Of a stretch of 64,000 bases of DNA, positions 21,022 to 31,846 are shown piece by piece. The translations under genes were made by a program, and so were the position numbers. The stretch spans positions 310,001-374,000 of the forward strand of contig BDDD01001599.1 of the NCBI GenBank assembly GCA_001972305.1, in the 5' to 3' direction. Under the pieces are notes generated by a model, which saw nothing but the letters and a program-made list of their open reading frames with translations, did no database searches and had not been told where the DNA came from. Source of the DNA: Cephalotus follicularis. Taxonomy: Eukaryota; Streptophyta; Magnoliopsida; Oxalidales; Cephalotaceae. The first letter of the stretch is position 1; every line of letters begins with the position of its first letter.

Positions 21022-22847
21022 TGATGGAATCGAATAAATCGACTCAGGTGCCTAAATGGACATAGGGTGTAAGAGTGTAGAATAAATTTTTTAACAACCA
21101 ATCATGCAGCGGAAGAACACCCATTATAACTAAAACAAGTCCATAAAGGCACATCCATAGATCTCATGGATCACCACAACATCAACAGAATTGAAATGGT
21201 GTCACCATTGCATTCAATGGTGACACACAAACATGGCAAGAAGAAGAGGGGCCAAAGGTTATACCAGTGGGTGAAGGCTCCTTCTTTCTTTGCCGCTACA
21301 AGCTTGAGTAGATTCCCTTTGATCTTCTCCAAGCCTCAGGAAAAGCAAGCAATCCTTCCAACAAACACCAAGAGCTAGAACTCACCCACTCTCTCACTTA
21401 GCTTAGAAAAGGAGTATTGATTATGACCAATAAAGTCAGTAATCAATGCACCCTAGATAAGCCTTGCTTGGTGTATATCAAATAAAGGGAACACACACTT
21501 GCAGAGAAGAATTCGTAGTCCAATTACCCAGCAAAAGTGTCTCAACTCTCTCACTTATTCTCTCTGCAGAAATGCTTAATATCAACCACTAATCCTCTCT
21601 CCCAATCTCCCATTTACTCAGAATCATGGCCTTCACTCCCTTGGAGTCTGAAGCCATGATTCCCATATTTCTAAAAACGTGCAAGAACGGGAGCTGGATG
21701 CTGGAAACGAGGGAGAGATCGTGCCCACGATTTGAGCTCGTGCACAGGTTGCACGTTCTGCTCAAAGACGTCGACGCCTTCCAAATGACGTCGACACCTA
21801 TGCATCATGGCACTAAAGCACATCGATGCTTTCTAAAAGACATCGACGTCTTTATCAGGGATACGCATCGATGTCTTTGTAAAAGACGTCGACGCATTCT
21901 GGCTAGTGAAGCACAAAGAGTCTAACTCCTTTAGTGTTTTAATGTCCCTTCGAATATTGGTTAAGTAAGATCAAACATAAGTGTTTCCACAAAATGTAAG
22001 ATCCACACAACCGATATTTGACACCAAGACTTAATATGTCCAACATATTAAAGACCTAGTCATTATAAGGCAGGGACCCTTTAAAATCTTGGTTATCAGA
22101 GAGGTGTTCATTAAATTATTGAATTACCCCTCGGGTCCGGTTTAGCCATTCTAAATGGTCCTCGACCAATTTAAATGCTATTGGAATAATATCCAATATT
22201 ATCCAGATGGAAAAATTAATCTAATTAATTTTCCCAACACCTCAATAACCACAGATTTTCTAAGTTGTCGGTTCACGTGCACTATAATCCCTTGTCATAC
22301 TTGGCCCCGATTGAGATCTAGGGTAAGGATATGTGTCAACCCTAGATAGTACCTCAATGACTAAAATATCTGATCATTACTAGGACCTGTGGTAAACTCT
22401 CCAGAAATCTAATTTCCAGTCTACCAACGCGGGTCCTGTTCAGTGTACACGCTCCCAGCGCACACCCCGTATTTGCCCTAGTGTCCAACACAGATGGTAG
22501 TGAGAGAATCCATCCCCCGATTCCATGAGCAGGCAACATACGCGTAAGCCTATCCGGTTCACTAATGCCCACAAAGTGAACCTATGACTTGGAACAAGTT
22601 TGACATAAGGAATAAGGTAACCAGTCTCACAGCCTCCATGCCAGGCATCCAACCTTATGTCGGGGCAGCACTAGTATAAGTGGGTAATAATTAAATAAAC
22701 TACTTCAATTATGTGATAAAATACAAGTGATATAGCCATAACAAATTTAGCACGCATCATATATATATAAGAATAAGATTGTTCCATACATGGTAAGATA
22801 TAATATGACAACCCATCTAATGGCTTGTCGGGTCACTATATCTAACA
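21022..22847 (-). repeat. 5' LTR of copia C, complete
   Basis: 1,826 bp. On the minus strand it starts TGTTAGATATAG and ends ATTCCATCA. The right boundary is inferred from the TG start and the ACCCT flank; the left boundary is fixed by the primer site. Confidence 0.75.
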
Positions 22848-22859
22848 ACCCTCAGTGCA

Positions 22860-25106
22860 CGGGACTGTTAGATCTGAGAGCTCTGCCCTCTGTGATTCTT
22901 TCTCTTCCAGTACAAGGCAAACTTTCTCCTCCTCGGCTTGAATTTCTTCAGGGAGAAAGTCAAAGTCTCCCTCTGACTCACAATATATGATAGGAGTCAG
23001 AGGAACCTCAGGATGAAGAGCCGCTACCTAGTTTCAGTAAGTATAGAAGCCCCGAAGGAAATATCTCACAGACTCCTTGAAGACTTCCTCTTCAAAAGCT
23101 GGAGAAGCCTTGAAGGCTTCCATAGCCTCAGCCAAAGCACCGTGAAACTCAGATGAAGCTTTGAATGGGATTTGTCAATTTCCTCTTGAACCCGAGCATC
23201 TTCCCTTTCTCGGAACTAAGAGAATCTCTCCTCTGTAGTTTGCAGCAAAGCACAGATTTTGATATGGATCTTGAGAAGTTTCTCTTTTTCCCTCTTCTCC
23301 TTTGCCAGAGCTTCAAGGGCCTACCTCTTCTCCTCAAGAACCTACTCTTGAGCACCAAGAACCTCCTCCAATAGGGCATGGGCCGAGTCAGCCACCTTTT
23401 TGAGCTATGCATTCTCTTGGCGCAGTTGGTTGATGAGTTCGTGGTCTGCCTTGGAGTTGTCCACCATTAAGTAAATGTCATTCAGGACCTATCCAAAATG
23501 GAAGACCCGGGTTAGAGGAAGAAGATGAAGGTTTTAGAAAAAGAAAAAGAGAAGAAAGTCACATACCCGAATATAGCCCTGAGTGCAGTGATTCCATAGC
23601 TGCTCATGGGTCCAACCCTCTCTTGCCCGCAACTATGAGGGAACGAAGCACAGTCTACTGAGCTAGAAAGGCACCCATGGAGCATTAAAGTCTAAGATAG
23701 AGATGCGCAACACCTCAAGCTCTCCCTCAATCCTGTTGATGTCCCTAGGCATACCAAGACGAATTGGATCCAAAGAACTCACAATGGGAGGAACATCAGC
23801 TTGGTTACAAGAAGAGCCTTCTCCACCTTTTCCTCCCTTTTGTTTCTTTGGTGGAGGGATGGGTCCAGCAGGAGGGGGATGATCCTCGGTCACTCTTTTG
23901 CCACTTTCAAACTTCTTGGCAGCCTCCGCAACCTCCTTCTCAGCTCTCTTCTTAGCCCCTACAGCGCTTCCTTCAAAGCTCTTTGCCTCAACTCTTCGGA
24001 AGGACCCATCTCGATTTTGGATCCTTGGGCAATAGTCATTTTACTTTGTTCCTCTGCCCTAGTAGCCTTTAGCACATCTATGAAAGAACGCTGAGGAGCC
24101 ATTGCTGTGGAGAAAAAAGAAAACAAAATTAAGAGCATAAATTGCAAAAAGGAGCGAACAAAACAAAGAGGTTAGCTTAATACAGCTTTCCCCCTCGTTT
24201 CTAAGCTCAGCTCTGGGTCCTTCTTTGCTCTTTCCAGCTCTCTCTCTCTCTACCCCCACCAGGACTTCCTATTCATCATCTAAGACGTTCTTACGAATTC
24301 TAGATATGCTCAGTTCGACACTGCGCAAGCGGTCCTCAGCCACAACAAAGTTGACCTCCTCTGGTTCTAGCGCTGACAGCTTAGTCATTCTGCCTTCTCC
24401 GCCTCGGATAAATTTGATCTCTGATTTATACGCTGGGTATCCAACGAATCACAACAGGTGGGGGCAATAAAGCCAGAAAGATTCGTGATGAGAAAATACT
24501 TCTCCATCTTGTTCTTGATAGATTTTGTAGGATCCACCACCAACTTTTTGGCCAGACCAGCATGAGACTTGAAATAGTACCCGAGTTTGACAGGAGAAGC
24601 AGTGAGGGTATGAAATTCCTTGAAAAGCCCCACTAAAGCTGTCACCTCTACTTCTAGGCACTTCACTAAAAAGCCCATGATGAGGCCCCAGGATTGCGTT
24701 TGAAGAATTGAAGGATGAATTTGAAAGTTCTGCAGGATCGCAATGGCGAAGGGGTGTAAGGGGAACCTCAGTCCGTGAGTAAGAGCATCCTCGTAAACCA
24801 TGAAGTGTCCAGGTCTGCTCTCTGTGGCCTTCTTGGGATCTCGAGGGATGGAGATCGGCAAGCGTCTGGGGAAGTAGTATGATTTCCCAACTTCTCCGCT
24901 TTCTAATGAAGAAGCACGCTTTTATCATTGTGAGTTCTGAAAACTTGGGTCCCGTTCTAGAAGAAATGACTTCAGGACCGCTCACCACTATAGCATCCAC
25001 GGGCATCCTCCCAGCCAAGAGGACGCTCAACAACAGTCATCGCCTTAGCCATGCGGCCTCTGTCCTCAGAAGTAGCTGCTCTGCTAGTCTGCTTGATTCT
25101 GGCCAT
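22860..25106 (-). pseudogene. Antisense gene of element B (Transposase_28-type), degraded
   Basis: It starts with MARIKQTSRAAT at 25106. The domain is split over at least three frames; its best part (24861-24385) reads ESRPGHFMVYEDALTHGLR, QSWGLIMGFLVKCLEVE and KMEKYFLITNLSGF. The shared tail ESCIK near 24180 is followed by an intron ending in TTCTCCACAG and the block MAPQRSFIDVLKATRAEE. A proline/lysine-rich block (23893-23663), VxFxLSxLCFxP-type codons and a coiled-coil-like region (23412-23149) follow. Gene order and exon boundaries match element A, although the proteins are well diverged. The last block is next to the insertion point of C. Confidence 0.7.
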
Positions 25107-25606
25107 TTAGAAACTTGAGAAGAAAGAAGGAGAGGGAATGAAAAGCCAGAAAAACCCAAAGAGATGCCTAAATCAGTTTTCAGAAATGAATAATAAGGCA
25201 TGACTCACATGAGATTTCGCAAGTAGGTATTTAAAGAAAAATCGGTTGAAAGTTTAGGAAATTAAAAAGGAAAAGACTAAAATGAGGAAACCGCAAGCAA
25301 GTAGGGATGTTTAAAGGGCTTTAAGAGGGGAATTGATCCAGACCATCCATTTTCTGTGGGATCAAATGGCTTAAATCAACACATCAATCAGACACCGAAA
25401 ACGAAGCGAACGTGGGAAAGAGCCACAGTTGTCTTGCCACGTGTCGATAGTTTTCCTGCGTAAAATTAGAATTGGGCCAAAAAGTGGGAGAAACTTGTAA
25501 GCCAAAACATGCCCAAGTGAGCATCAAAGGTTTGCTCAAGCAAGACCACCTCATAATTGCTCCTCATTCTCTACAAAGTACAGAAAAGAAGGACCAGTGG
25601 GGCATA

Positions 25607-26132
25607 TGATATGAAAAAAATCTTATACAAATCCTGGCACTAACACGTGTCCTTGGAAGCCATAAATATGATCTCTCCCAAAACCATGTGACCGGCTCTA
25701 AAAACCAAAAGTCCCTCTTTGATATCCAACAGACACATGAGCAAAACACTCAGAATTGTGATAATAACGGGAAATTAACTCATCCAATCAAAGATGAGGG
25801 AACGGCTAAGAAGTATAGTCGTCACCAAGGGACCAGTCATCTTCTCCAAGTTAATGAGCAGGCCAGGGACAATTACAACGAGGTAAGATTATAAATACCC
25901 CCAAAAACGATTATTGAGGAGATGAACAACTTACTATACACTCGTATTACCTTCCTTGCAATACAACTGACTTAACCATCGGAGGTTACCCGGGAGTAAA
26001 AACTCATGGACTTTCGATAGTTTTTTCTTTTCTTGTGCAGGGAAGACCAGATAACAAAAATCCAATACTTTCTTCGGATCAATCCACGTTTTTTCCGACA
26101 AATCAAACCCTACACGTGAAGGACTGTTGTGA
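25607..26132 (+). repeat. 3' LTR of element B, last ~20 bp missing
   Basis: Preceded by the purine tract GGACCAGTGGGGCATA. Begins TGATATGAAAAAAATC and follows the 5' LTR to GGACTGTTGTGA, where similarity ends and a different repeat starts. The TATA box is conserved. Confidence 0.85.
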
Positions 26133-27250
26133 AGAATTTAATTAACTTTTTGCAATTCTAAGTTAAAATCAATGAACAATATATATGTTCAATAAAAAAT
26201 AAATAAGTAAACTAATTTAAAGAGAGAGAGAGTTAGAGAATTTGCAGGCACGGTTTTAGAATGGTTCGGCTTAACTCTTGCCTACGTCCACTTTTCCCAA
26301 GGATCTCCTTGAGTTTCCACTAATCTCCGAATAAAATTCCGGGTTCTATTCAGTACACCTTTGTGATTGACCTTAATCACTTACAATCCTCTTTGGGTTC
26401 ACTCCCCAATTTCTCTTAGGGTTCACTCCCCTATTATAATCAAAGTGTAAAAAGAATAGAGTTTGTTCTTAACCTCTCAAAGGTTGGAATTTACTAGATA
26501 ATATCTCTCAATCTAAGTAGGAACAAATATGAGCAAAGACACTAGACAAGAGCTTTTGAAAGAGACTTGATGATTTTGAATGCTTGTTTTGTTTTTGCTT
26601 GATTGATCTTTGTATATATTGTCTCTTGTATTCTTGTTTTTTTTCTTCAAAATCCTTTGTATATAGCCGTTTCTTGCATCATAAATCCATTGGATGTGTC
26701 TTGAAACTTGTTGCTTAAAAAATGGCTCATTAAAACTCTGTCAAAATTTTTTTTAAGCCGTACAAAGCGTTGACAGTTTGCCTCAAAGCGTCGCCGCTTA
26801 TATGACCGTTGGGTATTTGAATTTGAATTGTCTGGTCAAAGCGCAGGCATTCTGGATGTTGGAGTCGACTATTTCCTCAAAGCGCTGACGCTTTGTGTTG
26901 AGCGTCGCCGCTTTTGTCAAATTGATTGGCTCCAAGAAATCTCTGGTTTTAACCGCTGACAGATGGTGTCAAAGCGCAGACGCTTTGATTTAAAGCGCTG
27001 GCGCCTGCATTTAAGCGTCGATGGTTTGGAAACTTATTCCTTTCCTCGAAATGCTTTAACGGTTGACGCTTTGTTCCTTGCTTCGACTGTTGCACAAAGC
27101 GCTGATGCTTACTTCCTGAGCGTCGACGCTTTAAGCTGTTTCTGCAATTTTTCTTGCTGTTTTGCACATTCTATGTTTTTCTTGTACATAAAGTAACTTG
27201 TTAAACACAAATATGTTATCATTAAAATTAGGATTGAGACATAAATGTTA
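26130..27250 (-). repeat. Probable copia-type solo LTR
   Basis: From TGAAGAATTTAATT on the left to about 'gagacataaatgtta' on the right. The text 'ttagaatggttcggctt', 'cttgcctacgtccac' and 'aaggatctccttgag' is characteristic of a common family of plant copia LTRs read in antisense. There is no second copy or coding region next to it. The exact ends and the target duplication were not established. Confidence 0.5.
26762..27135. repeat. Array of AAGCG(T/C)CGACGCTT-type motifs
   Basis: About ten motifs such as AAAGCGTCGCCGCTT, AAAGCGCTGACGCTTT, AAAGCGCAGACGCTTT, GAGCGTCGACGCTTTA. Each is an inverted pair AAGCG...CGCTT with a variable centre. Confidence 0.85.
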
Positions 27251-28974
27251 ATAGTGCTAAAGAGGGAAGCCACACTTCGTCTTGATCTCTCACCCTAGAA
27301 ACTCGGGTTGATTTGCTGCTCTAAATTCTACGATATAATTGACAGAGAAGAGATTACAAGAGTTATATCTATCAGGCTGTCTTCCAAAATAATAGAATTC
27401 CTATTGAACCACAACCTCCACACAATGGTCATGAAAAGTGTGAATTCCTCACTTTGTCTTCCTGCTTTGGTATCATTTTAACCATATTGAAAAGCCTCTG
27501 AAGGAGAAGATCATGATATTAGGGATAGAAGAGTCATTACAACAGCTAAGTTGGTTGATTTTAGTACTTTTAAACGAAATTCAATGACTAAAGGTAAATT
27601 TGACTTTCTGTTCGGTGGCTAAAGAAAATAACCAAAATGTTTGCTTCCATTTTCTATATCACAACTCTAGTTCAATAACTCTTAAGAGGACAAATCAGTA
27701 ATTTAAGCATGTAGATACAAAAATCTCACTGTAATTTTTTTTAATGGAGATCCTCCTCTGTTACATTTTGTGCAATTCATTGTGATTTTTATTTACGGAG
27801 ATTCAATGATCTATATTTTATGTATTAGAGATTTTTCAACTGAGATCCTCTGCCATATTTTGTATAGCATTCTTTGTTACACAAAATACAGATCATTGTA
27901 TCTCTATTTTTTTTAAATTAAAAAATTAAAAAATTGAGATCTAATGACATTTACTTTGTGCAGTAAAAAATGTTACACATCTCAATTCGATTTTTTTGGT
28001 ACTCAAAGTGTTATATGAACCTCAACTAAAGTTAGCACAGGCTAGTTTGCAGTCCGGACCGCACGACCCTGTAGCCTTAGTATTGACGGGTCAGACCAAT
28101 TTTTTTGGAAAACGTGTCGATCCGGTCCAATTAAAAAATAATTTAGTAGTTCGTGGCCCGAGTCGAGCGGTTCACAATTGACCTGTCTGATAGACAAAAA
28201 AATCTCAGTTTTACGAAAACACTATCGGGAATTCGTTCATTGTCCATTTTGAGTAAATGAACAGTTGATGGAAAGCTATACATATTTAGTTTTCAAATAA
28301 ATAAATGTAAGGATAGAATTCAAATTGTAAAATGCATTATAATTAGAGTAGTTAGATACTTATGTGAAAAACTGTGCATGTCACTTACATTATTTGTTTC
28401 ACTTTATATTAAAACTTAAGTATAGTGATAATAGCTAGAATAAATAAAAAAGATAATGGCTAGAATAAATAACTGACATTTAGAAGAAAAAAAATACTAT
28501 CAATACTTTTATTAATTAAGTGAATTTGTTGTTACAACTCACATAAAAAACAATAAATGTTATAACTTACAATTAAAGAGTGAATGGATTTTGTTTTTCC
28601 TGTTCACAATTTATACCCATGCGAGTCAAGAGTTTACGTTATCCAGTCGTTCACAATTTAAACTTATGTGAGCTAGGAGTTCTTCCCATCGCATTCACTC
28701 TGCTTTCAGTGTCTTGGTCTTGAAGCTCTTCGATTCATGTGTTTTGTGAAATCCAATCATTTAGGCAGATGCAGAACTCAAGTGATGTCGAAGTTAGTCT
28801 ATTACTCCTATTGTCTAGAACTCGTCTACCTACTAAAAAAACATACTGGAAAGCTACTGTAGAAATAAGAGTTGTTAGCAAATCCTGGACCATAGCAGAT
28901 AGAACGTGATATTGTAAACAATTTGTCTTTCACCAACTCAACAAATCAAGATTGTATACGGTTTCATCTGGCAT
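27251..28974. other. AT-rich intergenic stretch with weak repeat traces
   Basis: No gene is supported. On the minus strand around 27470-27360 the reading MTIVWRLWFNRNSII resembles the W-x-x-W-x-x-RN segment near the end of plant LINE polyproteins, but it is short and stops soon. At 27797-27830 and 27886-27922 there is an inverted repeat (ggagattcaatgatctatatt versus its complement). The rest shows nothing recognisable. Confidence 0.35.
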
Positions 28975-29268
28975 TTATGCGGAAGGCAATGGTTCCTCTA
29001 GGTACTGTTGAAATTCAATGTTGTGCAGCCTTCCGAAACTCATAGGTGCACTTGATGAACCTCCTAATATGGATTTCATAAAGGAGGTAAGATTCTTACC
29101 TTTACCAGGAGATGTAGCGATAACTTGATGTTGAACAATTGAATTATCACATTTTTGAAAATAAATATCAAAAAATTTACTTAAATATCCGTAAGTGTTA
29201 TCTCTATCATATTCAGTTAAATACCGTCCGTCAATGTGAGCCAAAACTCCCTCCCGAATGTGGCACAT
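28975..29268 (-). pseudogene. hAT-like transposase fragment
   Basis: A 97-codon open block with YLSKFFDIYFQKCDN, a Ser/Lys-rich linker and FGRLHNIEFQQYLEEPLPSA. The last phrase resembles the region just ahead of the dimerisation domain in plant hAT transposases (ELxQYLxEPL, then DILxWW). The DILxWW part is not found downstream, and no RNase-H-like catalytic part is found upstream. A truncated remnant abutting LTR H. Confidence 0.5.
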
Positions 29269-29290
29269 GCTCGAGCCTAGACATCTAGTG

Positions 29291-29515
29291 CCTACCGGTA
29301 GTACCGTTAGGAGCTCACTAAACCTAGTTGCCTATTGGTAGTACTGATAGGAGCTCAATTGGTCATAATTTCCATCTATCCATACATGAGTATAAACTCT
29401 CTCGTAGGTAGCACATAACACTAGGGTTATACCTTTAGTTGCCTATAGGTAGTACTGATAGGAACTCAACTAGATTTTGGTTGCCTATTTGTAGTACTGA
29501 TAGGATCTCAACCAA
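29291..29515. repeat. Four dispersed ~32 bp repeats in LTR H
   Basis: The unit is GTTGCCTATTGGTAGTACTG followed by ATAGGAGCTCAA. The four copies differ mainly in the base after CCTA and at 'gatagg/gttagg'. Spacing is about 38, 108 and 44 bp. Confidence 0.8.
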
Positions 29516-30716
29516 ACATGTGTCATGTGCAACTCTAGCAGATGGATCGGTCGACTGTAGATCGACGCCTCATACCTGGCTAGAAGTTACTGTTCACTCT
29601 ACGGTGAACACATCTATAACCTCTCCATTATTCATTTACTAAGCCATGTAGAAAACACTTTTAAAAAATCATTACTCAATTTAAAACATGTTTACATAAG
29701 TTAGATTCATACTTGAAATGCTCACGAAGGAGATCATTTGAGAGACAAGAGAAAAGCCTCAAAAGGACTACTTCAGAAGAAACCTCCGTAAAACTCTTCA
29801 TTTCAAATCCTTTTAATCCATTGGTCAAATACTTTGATAAAATTATTTAAATATAGGAAAACATATTTAAAGGAAACTCATTTGAGCATCGAAAGGCTCT
29901 CGTAGAAGGTCGTTTAAGAAAAACAACTTAAAGCCTCAAAAGAGCTATTTCAGAAAAATCTCTGTAAAATGTCAAACGTGGATATTTTGAAACCATATGT
30001 TTGAAATTTCAAAAATGATGTTAAAGATTCTTAAACCATGTTTATAAGATAGACATTTGAGCCTTATAAGTCTCCCGTTGAAAACTGTTCAAGAAAACGA
30101 GCAAAACTCGCAAAATCGTGAAAACTTGGGCCTGAAAGCACTATACAATCAACTGTATTATGGCACTACACATCCAATAAACTGGCCTAAAATGTACTAC
30201 AGTCGACTATCATGCTCCAGGTGACAGAAAATGGGATTTTTACCCAAAACTCCAAACGGTCCTACTTTTGATTTTAGTAACTTTTTTCAAATCCATTTGA
30301 AACGAAACTTTAGGAGAAGCTTTTAGATATGTACAAGAATAACATATCTCAAAATCAAAGCATTTGGACCGTCCTAAGGTCACTAGATCTAAACATGGGA
30401 AAAACGGATCTAAAAACCATTTTTTTTGATGAAAATTATGTTTGAATTCGTTCTATTCCATTCTAATCGATCCTAATCACATCCATACTCAAGTCTCATC
30501 AAATTCACTACAATTCATGCATATAAAGCAATAAAACATTCAAAATGCATTTTAGATAGAGAAATTCCTACCATTTTCACTTTCAGACCTTGAACGGTGG
30601 AAACTATGAGATAAAGAAGGAGAGACTCAAGTCTCTAGCTTCTATCAACAACCTCTTGTTCTCACAATTATGTAGACTCTGAGTTTGAAAAGTTTGGAGG
30701 AGATTTGAGAAAAAAT

Positions 30717-30718
<2 letters not shown>

Positions 30719-30781
<63 letters not shown>
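30719..30781. repeat. (GA)n microsatellite
   Basis: About 60 bp of almost pure GA, with a second short GA-rich run after 'gctttggtgtagagatt'. Confidence 0.95.
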
Positions 30782-31186
30782 CTTTGGTGTAGAGATTAGG
30801 GAGAGAGAGTGTAGAGAGAGGGTGTGTGTAGAGAGAATGAATTAAAAAATAGAAAAAGAGTTCCTATTTATAGGGTTTCTCAGTTTTCTCTCTTAAACTT
30901 AAAACGCTCACATATCTCATATTCAACTTACTATCCCTATGTAATCCCTCATGTATGCATATATAAAACATTCAAATACCTTTAATACATGCATATGCAG
31001 GTATATGTACAAAAACGGACGATTAACCCTCTAATCACCGCAAAACACATCATATAAACACTTACGAGTCCATAAGGGTATTAATTACCCCAATCATGTC
31101 ATAATCACATGTACAATCATTTTCGTAACATCTATATGCCATGAAAATATATGCTAAAGAAAATAGGGTCATTTCTAGGTATTACA

Positions 31187-31568
31187 TTCTCCCCTCCTTA
31201 AAAGAATTTGTCCTTAGATTCTCCGTCCATAACTGTACTCTTCCTTCCTTTCAGTTTCCTTCCTTCTCTTTTCGTCCCTGACATTGTAACCATTGATCAA
31301 TCCCATATTTGTCAATCATAATCCACCAATCGTACCTTGGATCCTTACTGACAAATCTCTCTTATCGAGCCAACATCCAATCACTTTCCTCTTATCCTTG
31401 CTATACAATATATCTTAACCATGACTAAAACACGATCCCTTATACTTATTCTTATTGTCACACCCTTACCATCAATTCTGATTCCCTGTTCGAGGCACTC
31501 CTCTCTAGATCGTCATTACTCCTCTCTAGATCATCTTTGAAAAGACTCAGTCTACCCTCATGACATAT
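31187..31568. other. Unidentified stretch next to LTR H
   Basis: No reading frame longer than a few dozen codons and no recognisable integrase or chromodomain on either strand. If H is a 3' LTR, this is where the end of pol should lie on the minus strand; it is either eroded or deleted. Confidence 0.4.
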
Positions 31569-31846
31569 TGTTTAGCATAAAGATATGTTGTTTTTAAGGA
31601 TTTAATTATTATGTTTTTATGCTTGGAACAGACTACTTAGGTTGTGTTTTATTGATTTGCAGGTAAAAGAGCAAAATAGTCAAAGTGCATAAAAATTGAG
31701 GAGTTTCTGTAGAATTTTCAACAATTGGATCAAAGCGTCGACGGGTTCATTCATAGCGTCGATGCTTATATCTTAAGCGTTGATGGTATTTTTGTAGCGT
31801 TGATGCTTAGCGCGATTAATACTTCTGGTATCTTGCTCTACCATTT
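31569..31846 (+). repeat. Truncated Athila-type LTR start
   Basis: It begins TGTTTAGCATAAAGATATG and follows the first ~270 bp of the LTRs of element D (39910 and 47765), including the AAGCGTCGACGG / AGCGTCGATGCTT motifs at 31735-31815. It then switches to repeat G1. Confidence 0.75.

Larger units (their letters stand above)
18163..22847 (-). mobile_element. Ty1/copia deletion derivative C nested in B
   Basis: Minus orientation. Reading down from 22847: complete 5' LTR (TGTTAGATATAGTG...CGATTCCATCA), one base, the tRNA-Met-type primer site TGGTATCAGAGC, a ~1.7 kb leader, the first ~41 codons of gag, then a direct jump into the middle of the 3' LTR. The jump removed the rest of gag, all of pol and the first ~800 bp of the 3' LTR. 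Flanks are GCCCT on the left and ACCCT on the right, a 5 bp target duplication with one mismatch. It could transpose only with help, and its truncated 3' LTR makes even that unlikely. Confidence 0.8.
11569..26132 (+). mobile_element. Ty3/gypsy Tat-lineage retrotransposon B with nested copia C
   Basis: Both LTRs are present (11569-12115 and 25607-26132). A primer-binding site, gag, protease, reverse transcriptase, RNase H, a second RNase H, integrase, a 3' UTR, an antisense gene and a purine tract follow in Tat order. Element C interrupts the part between the 3' UTR and the antisense gene. All coding blocks carry stops. The 3' LTR lacks its last ~20 bp, where another repeat begins, so the target duplication is lost. 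Without C the element would be about 9.9 kb, so internal deletions are likely; one is seen in reverse transcriptase. Confidence 0.9.
29269..31186 (-). repeat. Chromovirus-type LTR H, minus strand, far end uncertain
   Basis: On the minus strand the purine tract TAAGGAGGGGAGAATG runs into TGTAATACCTAG, the usual 3' LTR start of Tekay-type elements. A ~1.9 kb non-coding sequence follows. It contains dispersed copies of GTTGCCTATTGGTAGTACTG (29291, 29330, 29440, 29480), two GTCGACT/ATCGACG motifs near 29550 and a pure GA run. No pol was recognised on the other side (31187-31568), so it may be a remnant. The 29269 end is where the hAT fragment stops, not a proven LTR end. Confidence 0.5.

Noticed and set aside
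18155..22041. Two ~1 kb direct repeats read at first as complete LTRs of a small terminal-repeat element
   Set aside because: The right copy continues to 22847 with a TG end and a matching flank, and gag codons follow the left copy, so it is a deletion derivative of a larger copia element.
27360..27480. LINE RNase H/C-terminal trace (WRLWFNRN)
   Set aside because: Too short and isolated to call; mentioned only as a weak resemblance within the spacer entry.
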